Positions 1 to 7,955 of a DNA stretch of 64,000 nt are shown piece after piece. Each line of letters begins with the position of its first letter. Position 1 is the first letter of the stretch. The DNA lies in the NCBI RefSeq assembly GCF_001424105.1, contig NZ_LMQH01000014.1, forward strand, positions 158,268-222,267, written 5' to 3'. Source of the DNA: Chryseobacterium sp. Leaf394 (GTDB taxonomy: Bacteria; Bacteroidota; Bacteroidia; Flavobacteriales; Weeksellaceae). The position numbers and the translations under genes were made by a program. The notes beneath the pieces were generated by a model that was given only the letters and a program-made list of their open reading frames with translations, did no database searches and was not told the origin of the DNA.

Positions 1-3
1 TTT

Positions 4-1014
4 TTATTTAGTTAAAGAAGCAGCGTGAATCAACATATCTACCAACTTGTTTGAGTAACCCATTTCGTTGTCATACCAAGAAACAAGCTTTACAAAGTTT
101 GGAGAAAGTGAAATACCCGCATCTTTATCGAAGATTGAAGTTCTCTTGTCTCCGATGAAATCCTGAGAAACCACAGCATCTTCAGTGTATCCAAGAATAC
201 CTTTCAGTTCACCTTCAGAAGCCGCTTTGATTACAGCACAGATTTCTTCATAAGAAGCACCTTTTTCAAGTCTTACTGTTAAATCTACTACAGAAACGTC
301 AACAGTTGGTACTCTAAAAGACATACCTGTCAGTTTTCCGTTCAACGAAGGGATTACTTTTCCTACTGCTTTTGCAGCACCTGTAGAAGAAGGGATAATA
401 TTGTTTAATGCAGCTCTACCGCCTCTCCAGTCTTTCATTGAAGGACCATCAACCGTTTTCTGAGTAGCTGTTGTAGCGTGTACTGTAGTCATCAAACCTT
501 CTACGATTCCGAAGTTATCGTGAATTACTTTAGCCAAAGGAGCTAAACAGTTTGTAGTACAAGAAGCGTTTGATAAGATTTTTACGTCGTCTGTAAGTTC
601 GTTGTGGTTTACACCCATTACGAACATTGGCGTATCGTCTTTTGAAGGAGCAGAAAGAATTACCTTTTTTGCACCGGCAGTAATGTGTTTTGCAGCACTT
701 TCTTTATCTAAAAATAAACCAGTTGATTCTACTACATAATCAGCACCGATTTCGTCCCACTTAAGATTAGTTGGATCTTTTTCTGCAGTAACTCTGATTT
801 TTTTACCGTTTACTACAAGATCGTTTCCATCTACAGAAACTTCTCCAGGGAAAATACCGTGTACAGAATCATACTTTAACATGTAAGCCATGTATTCTGC
901 GTTAATAAGGTCATTGATACCAACGACTTCGATGTTGTCTCTTTCAGTCATTGCTCTGAAAACAAGACGACCGATTCTACCAAACCCGTTAATACCTACT
1001 TTGATTGTTGACAT
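4..1014 (-). CDS. gapA: Type I glyceraldehyde-3-phosphate dehydrogenase
   Basis: Cytosolic glycolytic enzyme that oxidises and phosphorylates glyceraldehyde-3-phosphate with NAD. The 336 residues match the usual family length. The N-terminus carries the Rossmann motif INGFGRIGR. The catalytic cysteine lies in SNASCTTNCLAP near residue 153, and the C-terminal SWYDNEMGYSNK motif is intact. The gene follows pfkA by 31 bases on the same strand, so the two probably form one glycolytic transcription unit. No separate TAnnTTTG promoter element was found in the short gap. The stop codon lies at the very start of the window, so any terminator is outside. Confidence 0.98.
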   Translation of the reverse strand: MSTIKVGINGFGRIGRLVFRAMTERDNIEVVGINDLINAEYMAYMLKYDSVHGIFPGEVSVDGNDLVVNGKKIRVTAEKDPTNLKWDEIGADYVVESTGLFLDKESAAKHITAGAKKVILSAPSKDDTPMFVMGVNHNELTDDVKILSNASCTTNCLAPLAKVIHDNFGIVEGLMTTVHATTATQKTVDGPSMKDWRGGRAALNNIIPSSTGAAKAVGKVIPSLNGKLTGMSFRVPTVDVSVVDLTVRLEKGASYEEICAVIKAASEGELKGILGYTEDAVVSQDFIGDKRTSIFDKDAGISLSPNFVKLVSWYDNEMGYSNKLVDMLIHAASLTK

Positions 1015-1045
1015 AATTGTTTTGATTTATTTAAATTATATAATA

Positions 1046-2032
1046 TTAGATTGCTAAAATTTCTGAGATCAGCAGAAGATCTTTGTTGATTTCGTTGTGC
1101 TTTTTGATGGCTTCTTCGATCGGTGTATAAACGATGTCATTAGAACGCATTCCTGCCATTACGTTGGTTTGGCCTTCCATTAAACCTACTACCGCACCGA
1201 AACCGAGTCTGCTTGCCAAAACCCTGTCTGCACAGCTTGGCGAGCCACCTCTTTGGATGTGTCCCAAAATCGCAACACGGATGTCATATTCCGGGAATTC
1301 TTTTTTTGTTTTCTCAGAAAGTTCATAAATGTTTGCCAGCTCTTCGCCTTCTGCCACCACCACGATACTTGAAGATTTCCCTGTTTTCTCCGCTTTTCTG
1401 AAATTTGCAAACAGATCTTCGATACTGTCTTTTTTCTCAGGAATTAAGATGTCCAGAGCTCCGGTTGCCAAACCACTGTTTAATGCAATAAATCCAGCAT
1501 CACGGCCCATTACTTCCACAAAGAAAACCCTGTTGTGGGAAGTTGCCGTATCACGGATTTTATCAATCGCATCCATTGCAGTATTCAAAGCTGTATCGTA
1601 ACCAATCGTGTTGTCTGTGCCAAAGATGTCGTTGTCGATTGTTCCCGGTACGCCGATGGTTCTGATTCCGAATTCTTCGTTGAAAATTTTTGCTCCTGTG
1701 AAAGTTCCGTCTCCGCCGATGCATACCAAAGCTTCAATTCCGTGTTTTACGCAATTGTCATAGGCTTTCTGTCGACCTTCTTTGGTCATAAACTCTTTGG
1801 AACGGGCAGATTTTAAAATAGTTCCACCCTGGTTGATTATATTTTTTACGGAACGGGGACCCATTTTCAGGAAATCATCGTGGATAAGACCATTGTAGCC
1901 TTCTCTCACTCCGTAACATTCGATGTTATAATAATTTGCAGTTCTTACAACCGCTCTTAATGCTGCGTTCATCCCCGGAGAATCTCCTCCTGAGGTTAAA
2001 ACTGCAATTTTTTTTACAGCACTTTCTTTCAT
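1046..2032 (-). CDS. pfkA: ATP-dependent 6-phosphofructokinase
   Basis: Phosphorylates fructose-6-phosphate to the 1,6-bisphosphate, the committed step of glycolysis. The 328 residues fit bacterial PfkA. Visible motifs are the N-terminal nucleotide loop TSGGDSPGMNAALRAVVR, the second nucleotide-binding GGDGTFTGA, and PGTIDNDIFGTDNTIGYDTA, which holds the catalytic aspartate. The GGDGT pattern points to ATP rather than pyrophosphate as phosphate donor, based on family knowledge. It precedes gapA in the same direction. A -7 promoter element stands about 20 bases upstream of the ATG. Confidence 0.97.
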   Translation of the reverse strand: MKESAVKKIAVLTSGGDSPGMNAALRAVVRTANYYNIECYGVREGYNGLIHDDFLKMGPRSVKNIINQGGTILKSARSKEFMTKEGRQKAYDNCVKHGIEALVCIGGDGTFTGAKIFNEEFGIRTIGVPGTIDNDIFGTDNTIGYDTALNTAMDAIDKIRDTATSHNRVFFVEVMGRDAGFIALNSGLATGALDILIPEKKDSIEDLFANFRKAEKTGKSSSIVVVAEGEELANIYELSEKTKKEFPEYDIRVAILGHIQRGGSPSCADRVLASRLGFGAVVGLMEGQTNVMAGMRSNDIVYTPIEEAIKKHNEINKDLLLISEILAI

Positions 2033-2052
2033 TTAATAAAAAATTTCGAAAA

Positions 2053-2060
2053 CAAATTTA
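2053..2060 (-). promoter_or_regulatory. Promoter -7 element for pfkA-gapA
   Basis: On the minus strand this reads TAAATTTG, an exact match to the Bacteroidetes -7 consensus TAnnTTTG, 20 bases upstream of the pfkA ATG. No convincing -33 TTTG was found at the usual spacing. Confidence 0.55.
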
Positions 2061-2324
2061 CAAAAACAAGTTCAGATAACGGCAGTATCTTCACAATACT
2101 TTTCATCCTTTAGTATCCTGCTTTTTTTGAAGAACCAAGTTTAAAGTAAAAAGAGCCAGGTGCAGGGTACAAGTACAAAAAGAATATGGTAAAGGTTTAA
2201 TTTACTGACAAGGTTGTGCAAATTTGATTTCTTCGTAGCTGAACAATTTATTTTAGTATTTTAATAAAAGATCTGCAAAAACCTGCGGTATAATCCACTC
2301 TGTAAAATAAATCTGCGGGAAAAA
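2061..2324. other. Intergenic region with purine-rich stretch
   Basis: About 260 bases upstream of pfkA and downstream of the DUF4130 gene. No credible gene was seen. Around 2130-2175 there is a purine-rich stretch with the words AAAGTAAAAAGAGCCAGGT. It resembles AAGGTAAAAGAGCCAAGT near 40409, so it may be a degenerate dispersed repeat. Confidence 0.4.
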
Positions 2325-3083
2325 TCACCACTTTTCTGTCAAATATTTCCAGTACCTCCTCGGAACGTGCTGAAGATGCAGTTTTAAATTTTTCCTTTCC
2401 ACAATATTGGTTTTGAAAAAATAACGTTGCCAAAGCTTTTGATATTGGTTTTCTTCATCATGAAACTTCTCCTGATACTTTTTTAAATCGATTTTCTCAT
2501 CGGGATAAAAGAAATCGCAGGTTTCAAGATCGTATAGAAGTCCGTAGTTTCTCCGCAAATCGTAGATCATCCATTTCTGGTCCTGATAACGGTCTTTGAA
2601 ATGTTTTCTGATCAAAGGAAGCACATTAAAATCCGGATCAATTTTGGCAAAAAAAACTTCATCCTGCATTTTTTCAAATCGAACGAAGGCGGTCATCCGA
2701 TGACGTTCACGACTCACAGATTTACAGATTTTGGCGATCCTTAAAATATCAGGGTCTGCATAATTCTGCAGAATATTTTCTTTCGGATATTGAATAGACT
2801 GTTTTACTACGGAAAGAATGATTTGCTCTAAATCCGGTTCTTCCGACAAAAAAACTTTCACCAATTCATGAATACCCGATTTTCCTATATTTGCTTCCAG
2901 TTTATTTAAAACTCTTTCTGATTTTGCTTCCTGAGTGATCACTTCATGAATTTCGGCAAAAATATTCTCCTGATGAAATCTTTCTCTGCTCACAATTTCC
3001 ACTTCTTTATACTTATATTCAAAAATCTCGAATATCGCAGTGAAAAGTCCGTCGAAACTGCCGTCGTAGAGTAAGGTGGTCAT
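2325..3083 (-). CDS. DUF4130 / TIGR03915-type putative DNA metabolism protein
   Basis: A 252-residue soluble protein. The N-terminal MTTLLYDGSFDGLFTAIFEIF and the C-terminal half (a region of the type PRRYWKYLTEKW) match my knowledge of the TIGR03915/DUF4130 family. That family is almost always encoded beside a radical SAM protein of type TIGR03916 and is sometimes fused to a UdgX uracil-DNA-binding domain. The biochemical role is not established; DNA modification or repair is predicted from those associations. The partner radical SAM gene is here too, at 3920-5179 on the same strand, but a toxin-antitoxin pair separates them. The start is chosen because MTTLLYDGSF is the conserved family N-terminus. 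Confidence 0.85.
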   Translation of the reverse strand: MTTLLYDGSFDGLFTAIFEIFEYKYKEVEIVSRERFHQENIFAEIHEVITQEAKSERVLNKLEANIGKSGIHELVKVFLSEEPDLEQIILSVVKQSIQYPKENILQNYADPDILRIAKICKSVSRERHRMTAFVRFEKMQDEVFFAKIDPDFNVLPLIRKHFKDRYQDQKWMIYDLRRNYGLLYDLETCDFFYPDEKIDLKKYQEKFHDEENQYQKLWQRYFFKTNIVERKNLKLHLQHVPRRYWKYLTEKW

Positions 3084-3191
3084 TTTTTTAATTTGAAAAT
3101 TTGGAAATGAGATAATTTGAAAATTATTTTAAAACAATATATAATTCATTTTTATTTGAATTTCCGATTCTTCAAAGAATACTGTAAAATC

Positions 3192-3503
3192 TCAGGCGAC
3201 CTTTTCGTCATTATTTTTTCTTATTTTTTGAATTCTATTTACTTCATTTGATTTTTCAGACATTTCGTTTTCAATGTCATAATCGTCCTGAAGTCCTAAC
3301 CAGAACTTTGCAGAATTTCCGAAATACGCACTTAATCTCACCGCGGTATCAGCAGAAATTCTTCGGTTGCCTTTCACTATTTCGGATATCCTAGTCTGGG
3401 GAATTTCTAAATCTTTTGATAATCTGTATTGTGATATCTCAAGAGGAATTAGAAACTCTTCCAATAAAATTTCTCCAGGTGTTATATTTTTTAATTTTTC
3501 CAT
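3192..3503 (-). CDS. higA: HigA-type antitoxin, XRE-like helix-turn-helix
   Basis: A 103-residue DNA-binding antitoxin. TPGEILLEEFLIPLEISQYRLSKDL followed by IPQTRISEIVKGNRRIS and the FGNSAKFWLGLQ segment is the characteristic HigA layout: a helix-turn-helix within about residues 10-70 and a short charged tail. It lies 12 bases downstream of the toxin gene, giving the toxin-first order of higBA systems. HigA proteins neutralise HigB and repress their own promoter; an 11-base palindrome just upstream of the toxin start is a candidate operator. The tail from about residue 80 is Lys/Glu/Asn-rich and probably contacts the toxin (inference). Confidence 0.92.
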   Translation of the reverse strand: MEKLKNITPGEILLEEFLIPLEISQYRLSKDLEIPQTRISEIVKGNRRISADTAVRLSAYFGNSAKFWLGLQDDYDIENEMSEKSNEVNRIQKIRKNNDEKVA

Positions 3504-3515
3504 TTTCTTTACGTT

Positions 3516-3797
3516 CTAATGATAGTCAATAATTTCAACGTTAAACGCATTTCCGCTTTCCCACTTAAAAATAATCCTCCATTGATTGTTAATTCTAATA
3601 CTGTAGAATTCTTTTAAGTCTCCTTTTAACTTTTCAAGACGGTTGGCAGGTGGGATTCTTAAATCATTAATATCAATCGAGTTGTTAATCATTCTGAGTT
3701 TTCTTTTTGCTACTTCCTGAATTTCCCGTGGAAGTTTTTTGGAAACAACTCCTGTCCAAACCTTTTCGGTTTCTTTATTTCCAAAATTAATGATCAT
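3516..3797 (-). CDS. higB: HigB/RelE-family mRNA interferase toxin
   Basis: A 93-residue RelE-superfamily toxin. The ending NRLEKLKGDLKEFYSIRINNQWRIIFKW is the classic HigB core, with basic residues and an arginine in NQWRIIF expected to contact mRNA at the ribosome. It is the first gene of a two-gene toxin-antitoxin operon with its own -7 promoter element 21-28 bases upstream. The pair sits between the DUF4130 gene and its radical SAM partner, which suggests insertion into an ancestral operon. Activity has not been shown; length and motifs look intact. Confidence 0.92.
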   Translation of the reverse strand: MIINFGNKETEKVWTGVVSKKLPREIQEVAKRKLRMINNSIDINDLRIPPANRLEKLKGDLKEFYSIRINNQWRIIFKWESGNAFNVEIIDYH

Positions 3798-3805
3798 ACC
3801 TTTTG

Positions 3806-3816
3806 CGTTACTAACG
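3806..3816. promoter_or_regulatory. Candidate HigA operator, 11-base palindrome
   Basis: CGTTACTAACG is a perfect inverted repeat with 5-base arms around a single C. It lies 9 bases upstream of the higB start and 2 bases downstream of the -7 element. That position suits autorepression by HigA; binding itself is an inference. Confidence 0.5.
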
Positions 3817-3817
3817 T

Positions 3818-3825
3818 CAAAGATA
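3818..3825 (-). promoter_or_regulatory. Promoter -7 element for higBA
   Basis: Minus strand TATCTTTG matches TAnnTTTG exactly and ends 21 bases upstream of the higB ATG. It would give the toxin-antitoxin pair transcription independent of the upstream radical SAM gene. Confidence 0.6.
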
Positions 3826-3919
3826 AGTAAAATTTTTTATTTTGGATTTTCTATAGGTTGAAACTTTTGTTGATACTATATATGGAATTCGTAAAAATTC
3901 GTGTAATTTGTGATTACAT

Positions 3920-5179
3920 TTAGAAAAGCGTCAACTGCTGCGAAAACTGATCCTGAAATTTTGAAGTACTTCCGCTCACCAAAAGTTTTTTCAAATTTAA
4001 ATCGGTCAAATGTCTCAGAAAAACATTTCCTGCATTAAAATCAATAAAATATTTCGCACGGTTTACCGCGGCACCTAATTTCTGCAAATTTTCAATCGTC
4101 AACACCTGAAAACGTCTTGCTGAAACAATTTTCTTTGCCGTTTTCACCCCAATTCCCGGAATTCTGAGAATCATTTGATAATCTGCCGTTTGAAGATTCA
4201 CGGGAAACCGATCAAGATGTCTCAATGCCCAACTCAGTTTAGGATCAACTTCCAAATCCAGAAACGGCATGTGTGGATCTAAAATTTCATCAGCTTTAAA
4301 ACCATAAAAACGCATCAGCCAATCCGACTGATACAGACGGTTTTCCCGAAGCATCGGAACTGCCGTCGTCAATGCCGGCAATCTGTTGTCCTCCAAAACA
4401 GGAACATATCCTGAATAATAAACTCTTTTTAAACTGTAATTTTTGTAGAAATGATCAGCAACTTTTATGATCTGCAAATCGTTTTCATTGGTTGCCCCAA
4501 CAATCATCTGCGTCGACTGACCTGCCGGAGCGAACTTCGGAACTTTTCTGAAAATTTTCTTCTCTTCTTTATATTGCGTGATTCCTCCCTGGATATACTT
4601 CATAGGATTGAGCATATCCTGTCGGTTTTTCTCCGGAGCTAACAATTTCAACCCGCTTTCGGTGGGGATTTCAATATTGATTGACAGTCTGTCTGCATAC
4701 AAAGCTGCTTCCTGCATCAAAATATCACTCGCGCCCGGAATTGATTTTAAGTGAATGTATCCGTTAAAATTTTCCTCAAGCCTAAGTTTTTTTGCTACCC
4801 GAACTAAACGCTCCATCGTGGTATCAGCATTTTTGAAAATTCCAGAACTTAAAAACAAACCTTCAATATAATTTCTGCGGTAAAAATTAATGGTTAAATC
4901 AACTACTTCTTCTACCGTGAAAGCTGCTCTTTTAATATCATTCGAACTTCGCGAAACGCAATAGGCACAATCGTAAATGCAGTGGTTGGTTAAGAGCACT
5001 TTCAAAAGAGAAACACACCGCCCGTCTTCGGTATAGGTATGACAGATTCCGCTTGCTGAACTGTCGCCCAAAGCACCTTTTTTATTTTTTCTGGAACCAC
5101 CACTGGACGAACATGATACGTCATATTTCGCAGCATCGGCAAGGATTTCAAGTTTTTCTTTAAGGCGGTCAAAATTCAT
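3920..5179 (-). CDS. Putative DNA modification/repair radical SAM protein (TIGR03916 type)
   Basis: A 419-residue radical S-adenosylmethionine protein. The iron-sulfur motif CIYDCAYC (C-x3-C-x2-C) lies near residue 70, after a Ser/Gly-rich N-terminal segment. A helix-hairpin-helix DNA-binding motif, ILRIPGIGVKTAKKIVSARR, occupies roughly residues 350-370. A radical SAM core followed by HhH is the layout of TIGR03916, which co-occurs with DUF4130/TIGR03915 proteins such as the one at 2325-3083. The substrate is unknown. HhH and gene partner suggest action on DNA (inference). A TAGTTTTG -7 element lies about 45 bases upstream. Confidence 0.9.
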   Translation of the reverse strand: MNFDRLKEKLEILADAAKYDVSCSSSGGSRKNKKGALGDSSASGICHTYTEDGRCVSLLKVLLTNHCIYDCAYCVSRSSNDIKRAAFTVEEVVDLTINFYRRNYIEGLFLSSGIFKNADTTMERLVRVAKKLRLEENFNGYIHLKSIPGASDILMQEAALYADRLSINIEIPTESGLKLLAPEKNRQDMLNPMKYIQGGITQYKEEKKIFRKVPKFAPAGQSTQMIVGATNENDLQIIKVADHFYKNYSLKRVYYSGYVPVLEDNRLPALTTAVPMLRENRLYQSDWLMRFYGFKADEILDPHMPFLDLEVDPKLSWALRHLDRFPVNLQTADYQMILRIPGIGVKTAKKIVSARRFQVLTIENLQKLGAAVNRAKYFIDFNAGNVFLRHLTDLNLKKLLVSGSTSKFQDQFSQQLTLF

Positions 5180-5223
5180 TTAGTTTTACTTTAAAATCAG
5201 ATTAAAAATTGCAGTTCCATGTA

Positions 5224-5231
5224 CAAAACTA
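5224..5231 (-). promoter_or_regulatory. Promoter -7 element for the radical SAM gene
   Basis: Minus strand TAGTTTTG fits TAnnTTTG and lies 44 bases upstream of the ATG at 5179. Confidence 0.45.
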
Positions 5232-5375
5232 AGTCCGAAATTGAGAAATGTCACTCTTTTTTAAAGCAACTTATCCACATTTTAGACTAACAAATTTACT
5301 ATATTTACGGTCATTAATTTATGCGTGAAATCGTAAACGAACGATTACCCTTTCTAATAATTGAAAATTTACATT

Positions 5376-6707
5376 ATGAATCATAAACCCGTTGAAGGTT
5401 TTTCTAAACTGACAAAGCAAGGGAAAATCGATTGGCTTGTCAGCGAATATCTTGAAGGAAATACCGATTATCAAAATATACTCAATCAATACTGGAACGG
5501 AAATGCGGATCTTCAGAAACTTCATGACGAGTTTTCTGAAAACACGATTTCCAATTTCTACATGCCTTACGGAATTGCCCCGAATTTCCTGATCGACGGA
5601 AAATTATTTGCCCTTCCAATGGCAGTTGAAGAGAGTTCAGTTGTTGCAGCAGCTTCTAAGGCAGCAAAGTTCTGGATTGATAAAGGTGGTTTTAAAACTA
5701 CTATTATCAATACCGAAAAATTAGGTCACACTCATTTCATCATCGATGTGGAATCTCATAAGCTTCAGCATTTTTTTAATTTTAATTTAAAGAAAAAACT
5801 TTTTGAGGCTACCGAAGACATCACGGCAAACATGCGAAACCGTGGCGGCGGAATTTTAGAAATAAAACTGATTGATAAAACCGCTGAAATGCCGAATTAT
5901 TATCAGTTGAAAGCAAGTTTTGATACAGTAGATTCTATGGGTGCGAATTTTATCAATTCGTGTCTGGAACAGTTTGGCAAAACTTTAAAACAGGAAATCG
6001 CAGTGAGCGAAGATTTTTATCAGGAAGAAAAAAACTCTCTACAGGTGGTGATGAATATTCTTTCCAATTTCACGCCCGATTGTATCGTGAGAGCGGAAGT
6101 TTCCTGCAAAATTGAAGATTTAAAAGACGACAGTGGAATTTCTAACGAAGAATTTGCCAGAAAATTTAAACAGGCAGTAACGATTGCTGAGATCGAACCT
6201 TTCCGTGCAACGACGCATAATAAAGGAATTATGAATGGGGTAGACGCTGTAGTGATTGCCACCGGAAATGATTTTAGAGCAACGGAAGCATGTGCTCATG
6301 CCTATGCTGCAAAAGACGGAAGATATTCTTCACTCACACACTGCACAATCGATAATGGAATTTTCAGATTCTGGATTGATCTTCCGATTTCTGTGGGGGT
6401 TGTAGGAGGTTTAACGAATCTTCATCCTCTGGTTAAATTCTCTTTAGCTTTACTTGGAAAACCGTCTGCTCAGGAACTGATGAGCATTCTGGCTGTTTCA
6501 GGTTTGGCTCAGAATTTTGGAGCGTTAAGGTCTTTGGTGACTACAGGAATTCAGAAAGGTCACATGAAAATGCACTTGTTTAATATTCTGAATCAATTTG
6601 GAGCAACGGAACAGGAAAAGCAGCATTTTGTGACGTATTTCAAAGATAAAACGGTGAGTCATCACGAGGTGATTGCGGAACTGGAGAAATTGAGAGCCAA
6701 TAACTAA
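5376..6707 (+). CDS. mvaA: Hydroxymethylglutaryl-CoA reductase, degradative/class II type
   Basis: Reduces HMG-CoA to mevalonate for isoprenoid synthesis. Motifs include the N-terminal segment KQGKIDWLVSEYL, the glutamate-bearing ENTISNFYMPYGIAPNFLIDG, ALPMAVEESSVVAAASKAAKFW, and NKGIMNGVDAVVIATGNDFR with the conserved aspartate. The length of 443 residues is typical of class II enzymes. I chose ATG 5376; an in-frame TTG at 5361 would add only five residues. The downstream secreted protein gene follows after 3 bases, so they may be co-transcribed. Flavobacteria use the mevalonate pathway, so this is expected in the inferred host. Confidence 0.93.
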   Translation: MNHKPVEGFSKLTKQGKIDWLVSEYLEGNTDYQNILNQYWNGNADLQKLHDEFSENTISNFYMPYGIAPNFLIDGKLFALPMAVEESSVVAAASKAAKFWIDKGGFKTTIINTEKLGHTHFIIDVESHKLQHFFNFNLKKKLFEATEDITANMRNRGGGILEIKLIDKTAEMPNYYQLKASFDTVDSMGANFINSCLEQFGKTLKQEIAVSEDFYQEEKNSLQVVMNILSNFTPDCIVRAEVSCKIEDLKDDSGISNEEFARKFKQAVTIAEIEPFRATTHNKGIMNGVDAVVIATGNDFRATEACAHAYAAKDGRYSSLTHCTIDNGIFRFWIDLPISVGVVGGLTNLHPLVKFSLALLGKPSAQELMSILAVSGLAQNFGALRSLVTTGIQKGHMKMHLFNILNQFGATEQEKQHFVTYFKDKTVSHHEVIAELEKLRANN

Positions 6708-6710
6708 AGT

Positions 6711-7373
6711 ATGAATTACAAAAAATATCTGATTGCTTTTGCGGTTTTCAGTTCTGCAACAGCATTCGCTCAGAATACAAGATTTACTTTACGGGAAAAA
6801 GTTGGTAAAATTTACTCAGATGTAAAAAATGAATGTGGTAGCGACTTTGGGTTGCTGGATGCCAAATACAAAGAGATCGCTGCAAAATCACAGGACGGGA
6901 AACTTTCTAAAACTGAGGAGGAAGAATATTCAAAGCAGTTTGATGCCTTGAAAAATTCTTATCTCGAATGTCAGGATGATAATAAACCGATAAGGATTGA
7001 AAAGTTAAAAGTTCTGCTGTCGCAGGTAGAGCAGGAAAATAAAAAGGAATACACGCCGCCAAAAAATACAATGCTGCCGGTTCCAGAGGTGTTTTCTCAG
7101 GATGTGCTTCGTAGGAAATTATCCGAAAGGTTGGCTGGTCATCCGCTTTTCGAAAGTTTAGAAACTACTTTAAGGCTCAGGCTGACATTTACTTTAGATA
7201 CAGATGGTCAGACAAAAGAGGCTAAAATTACAGGAACAAATGATGAAGAAATAAAAATGTTTATTCTTCTGAATTTTTATTCGGTTTCAGATGTTTTTAA
7301 ACCGAAAGAATCCGATGGGAAGGCAGTAAAAGAGACCTATACCATGCCGCTTGTTCTGATGGGACTCGAATAA
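6711..7373 (+). CDS. Secreted protein with possible TonB C-terminal-like domain
   Basis: A 220-residue protein with a clear signal peptide (YLIAFAVFSSATAFAQ), so periplasmic or surface located. The middle (residues 40-110) is charged and helical. The C-terminal stretch from about residue 140, with RLTFTLDTDGQTKEAKITG and VKETYTMPLVLMG, resembles the beta-alpha-beta pattern of TonB C-terminal domains (FxVDxDGxVxxxKI and YxxPL). No transmembrane anchor or Pro-rich linker is present, so it is not a normal TonB. It starts 3 bases after the HMG-CoA reductase stop. Function unknown. Confidence 0.7.
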   Translation: MNYKKYLIAFAVFSSATAFAQNTRFTLREKVGKIYSDVKNECGSDFGLLDAKYKEIAAKSQDGKLSKTEEEEYSKQFDALKNSYLECQDDNKPIRIEKLKVLLSQVEQENKKEYTPPKNTMLPVPEVFSQDVLRRKLSERLAGHPLFESLETTLRLRLTFTLDTDGQTKEAKITGTNDEEIKMFILLNFYSVSDVFKPKESDGKAVKETYTMPLVLMGLE

Positions 7374-7399
7374 GCAATAAAATTAATTTAAAATTAAAA

Positions 7400-7786
7400 A
7401 TGAAAACAATTACTCTCGTCTTTGGAGCTGCCTTCGGAATGTTATCCGTTATTTTAGGCGCTTTTGGAGCACACGCTTTAAAGAAAATTTTATCTGTAGA
7501 AAGACTTGAAAGTTTTGAAACAGGCGTAAGATATCAAATGTACGCCGCATTTTTTTTGCTGATTGCAGGTTATATTTTAAAATTTGACACCTCATCACAA
7601 AAATGGATTTCGATATTGATGATTGCCGGAACGATGCTGTTCTCTTTCAGTATTTACGGTCTGAGTTTACAAGATCATTTTGGTTTAAACCTAAAATTTT
7701 TAGGCCCGATTACTCCGCTTGGAGGATTGTTTATGATTTTAGCTTGGTTGATGCTTATTTTTTATTTTGTGAAAAATAAGATTTAG
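7400..7786 (+). CDS. DUF423 family inner-membrane protein
   Basis: A 128-residue membrane protein with about four hydrophobic helices. The motif GAFGAHALKKIL near residue 20, followed by FETGVRYQMYAAFFLLIAG, is diagnostic for the DUF423/YgdD family. The C-terminal PLGGLFMILAWLMLIFYFV is also typical. The biochemical role is unknown. It follows the secreted protein by 26 bases on the same strand. Confidence 0.9.
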   Translation: MKTITLVFGAAFGMLSVILGAFGAHALKKILSVERLESFETGVRYQMYAAFFLLIAGYILKFDTSSQKWISILMIAGTMLFSFSIYGLSLQDHFGLNLKFLGPITPLGGLFMILAWLMLIFYFVKNKI

Positions 7787-7796
7787 TATTAAAGTT

Positions 7797-7867
7797 TTCG
7801 ACAAGCTCAGACTGACCTGTAAATCGCTGGCATGCAGTAATAGCGATGTCATGCTGAGCCTGTCGAA
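7797..7867. repeat. Intergenic imperfect palindrome with nested hairpin
   Basis: Outer arms TTCGACAAGCTCAG (7797-7810) and CTGAGCCTGTCGAA (7854-7867) pair with one G-U wobble. An inner hairpin has arms ATCGCT (7823-7828) and AGCGAT (7842-7847). I recognise the TTCGAC...CTGAGC word pair from intergenic elements repeated in many Bacteroidetes genomes (recollection, not searched). It could serve as a terminator or transcript stabiliser between the DUF423 and chloride-channel genes. Confidence 0.65.
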
Positions 7868-7955
7868 GCATTCTTAAGTTTGGCGAAATGCCTTTTCGCT
7901 AAAAAACAAAACACACTCTCAACAAATGATGATCGTAATTTTAAAATAAATTAAA

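Noticed and set aside
1134..1816. Several plus-strand open frames opposite pfkA
   Set aside because: They lie wholly antisense to a strongly supported PfkA gene and have no domain motifs; they are shadows of its codon pattern.
5271..5279. Perfect DnaA box TTATCCACA upstream of the HMG-CoA reductase gene
   Set aside because: A single box without neighbouring boxes, AT-rich unwinding region or dnaA/dnaN genes does not support an origin.
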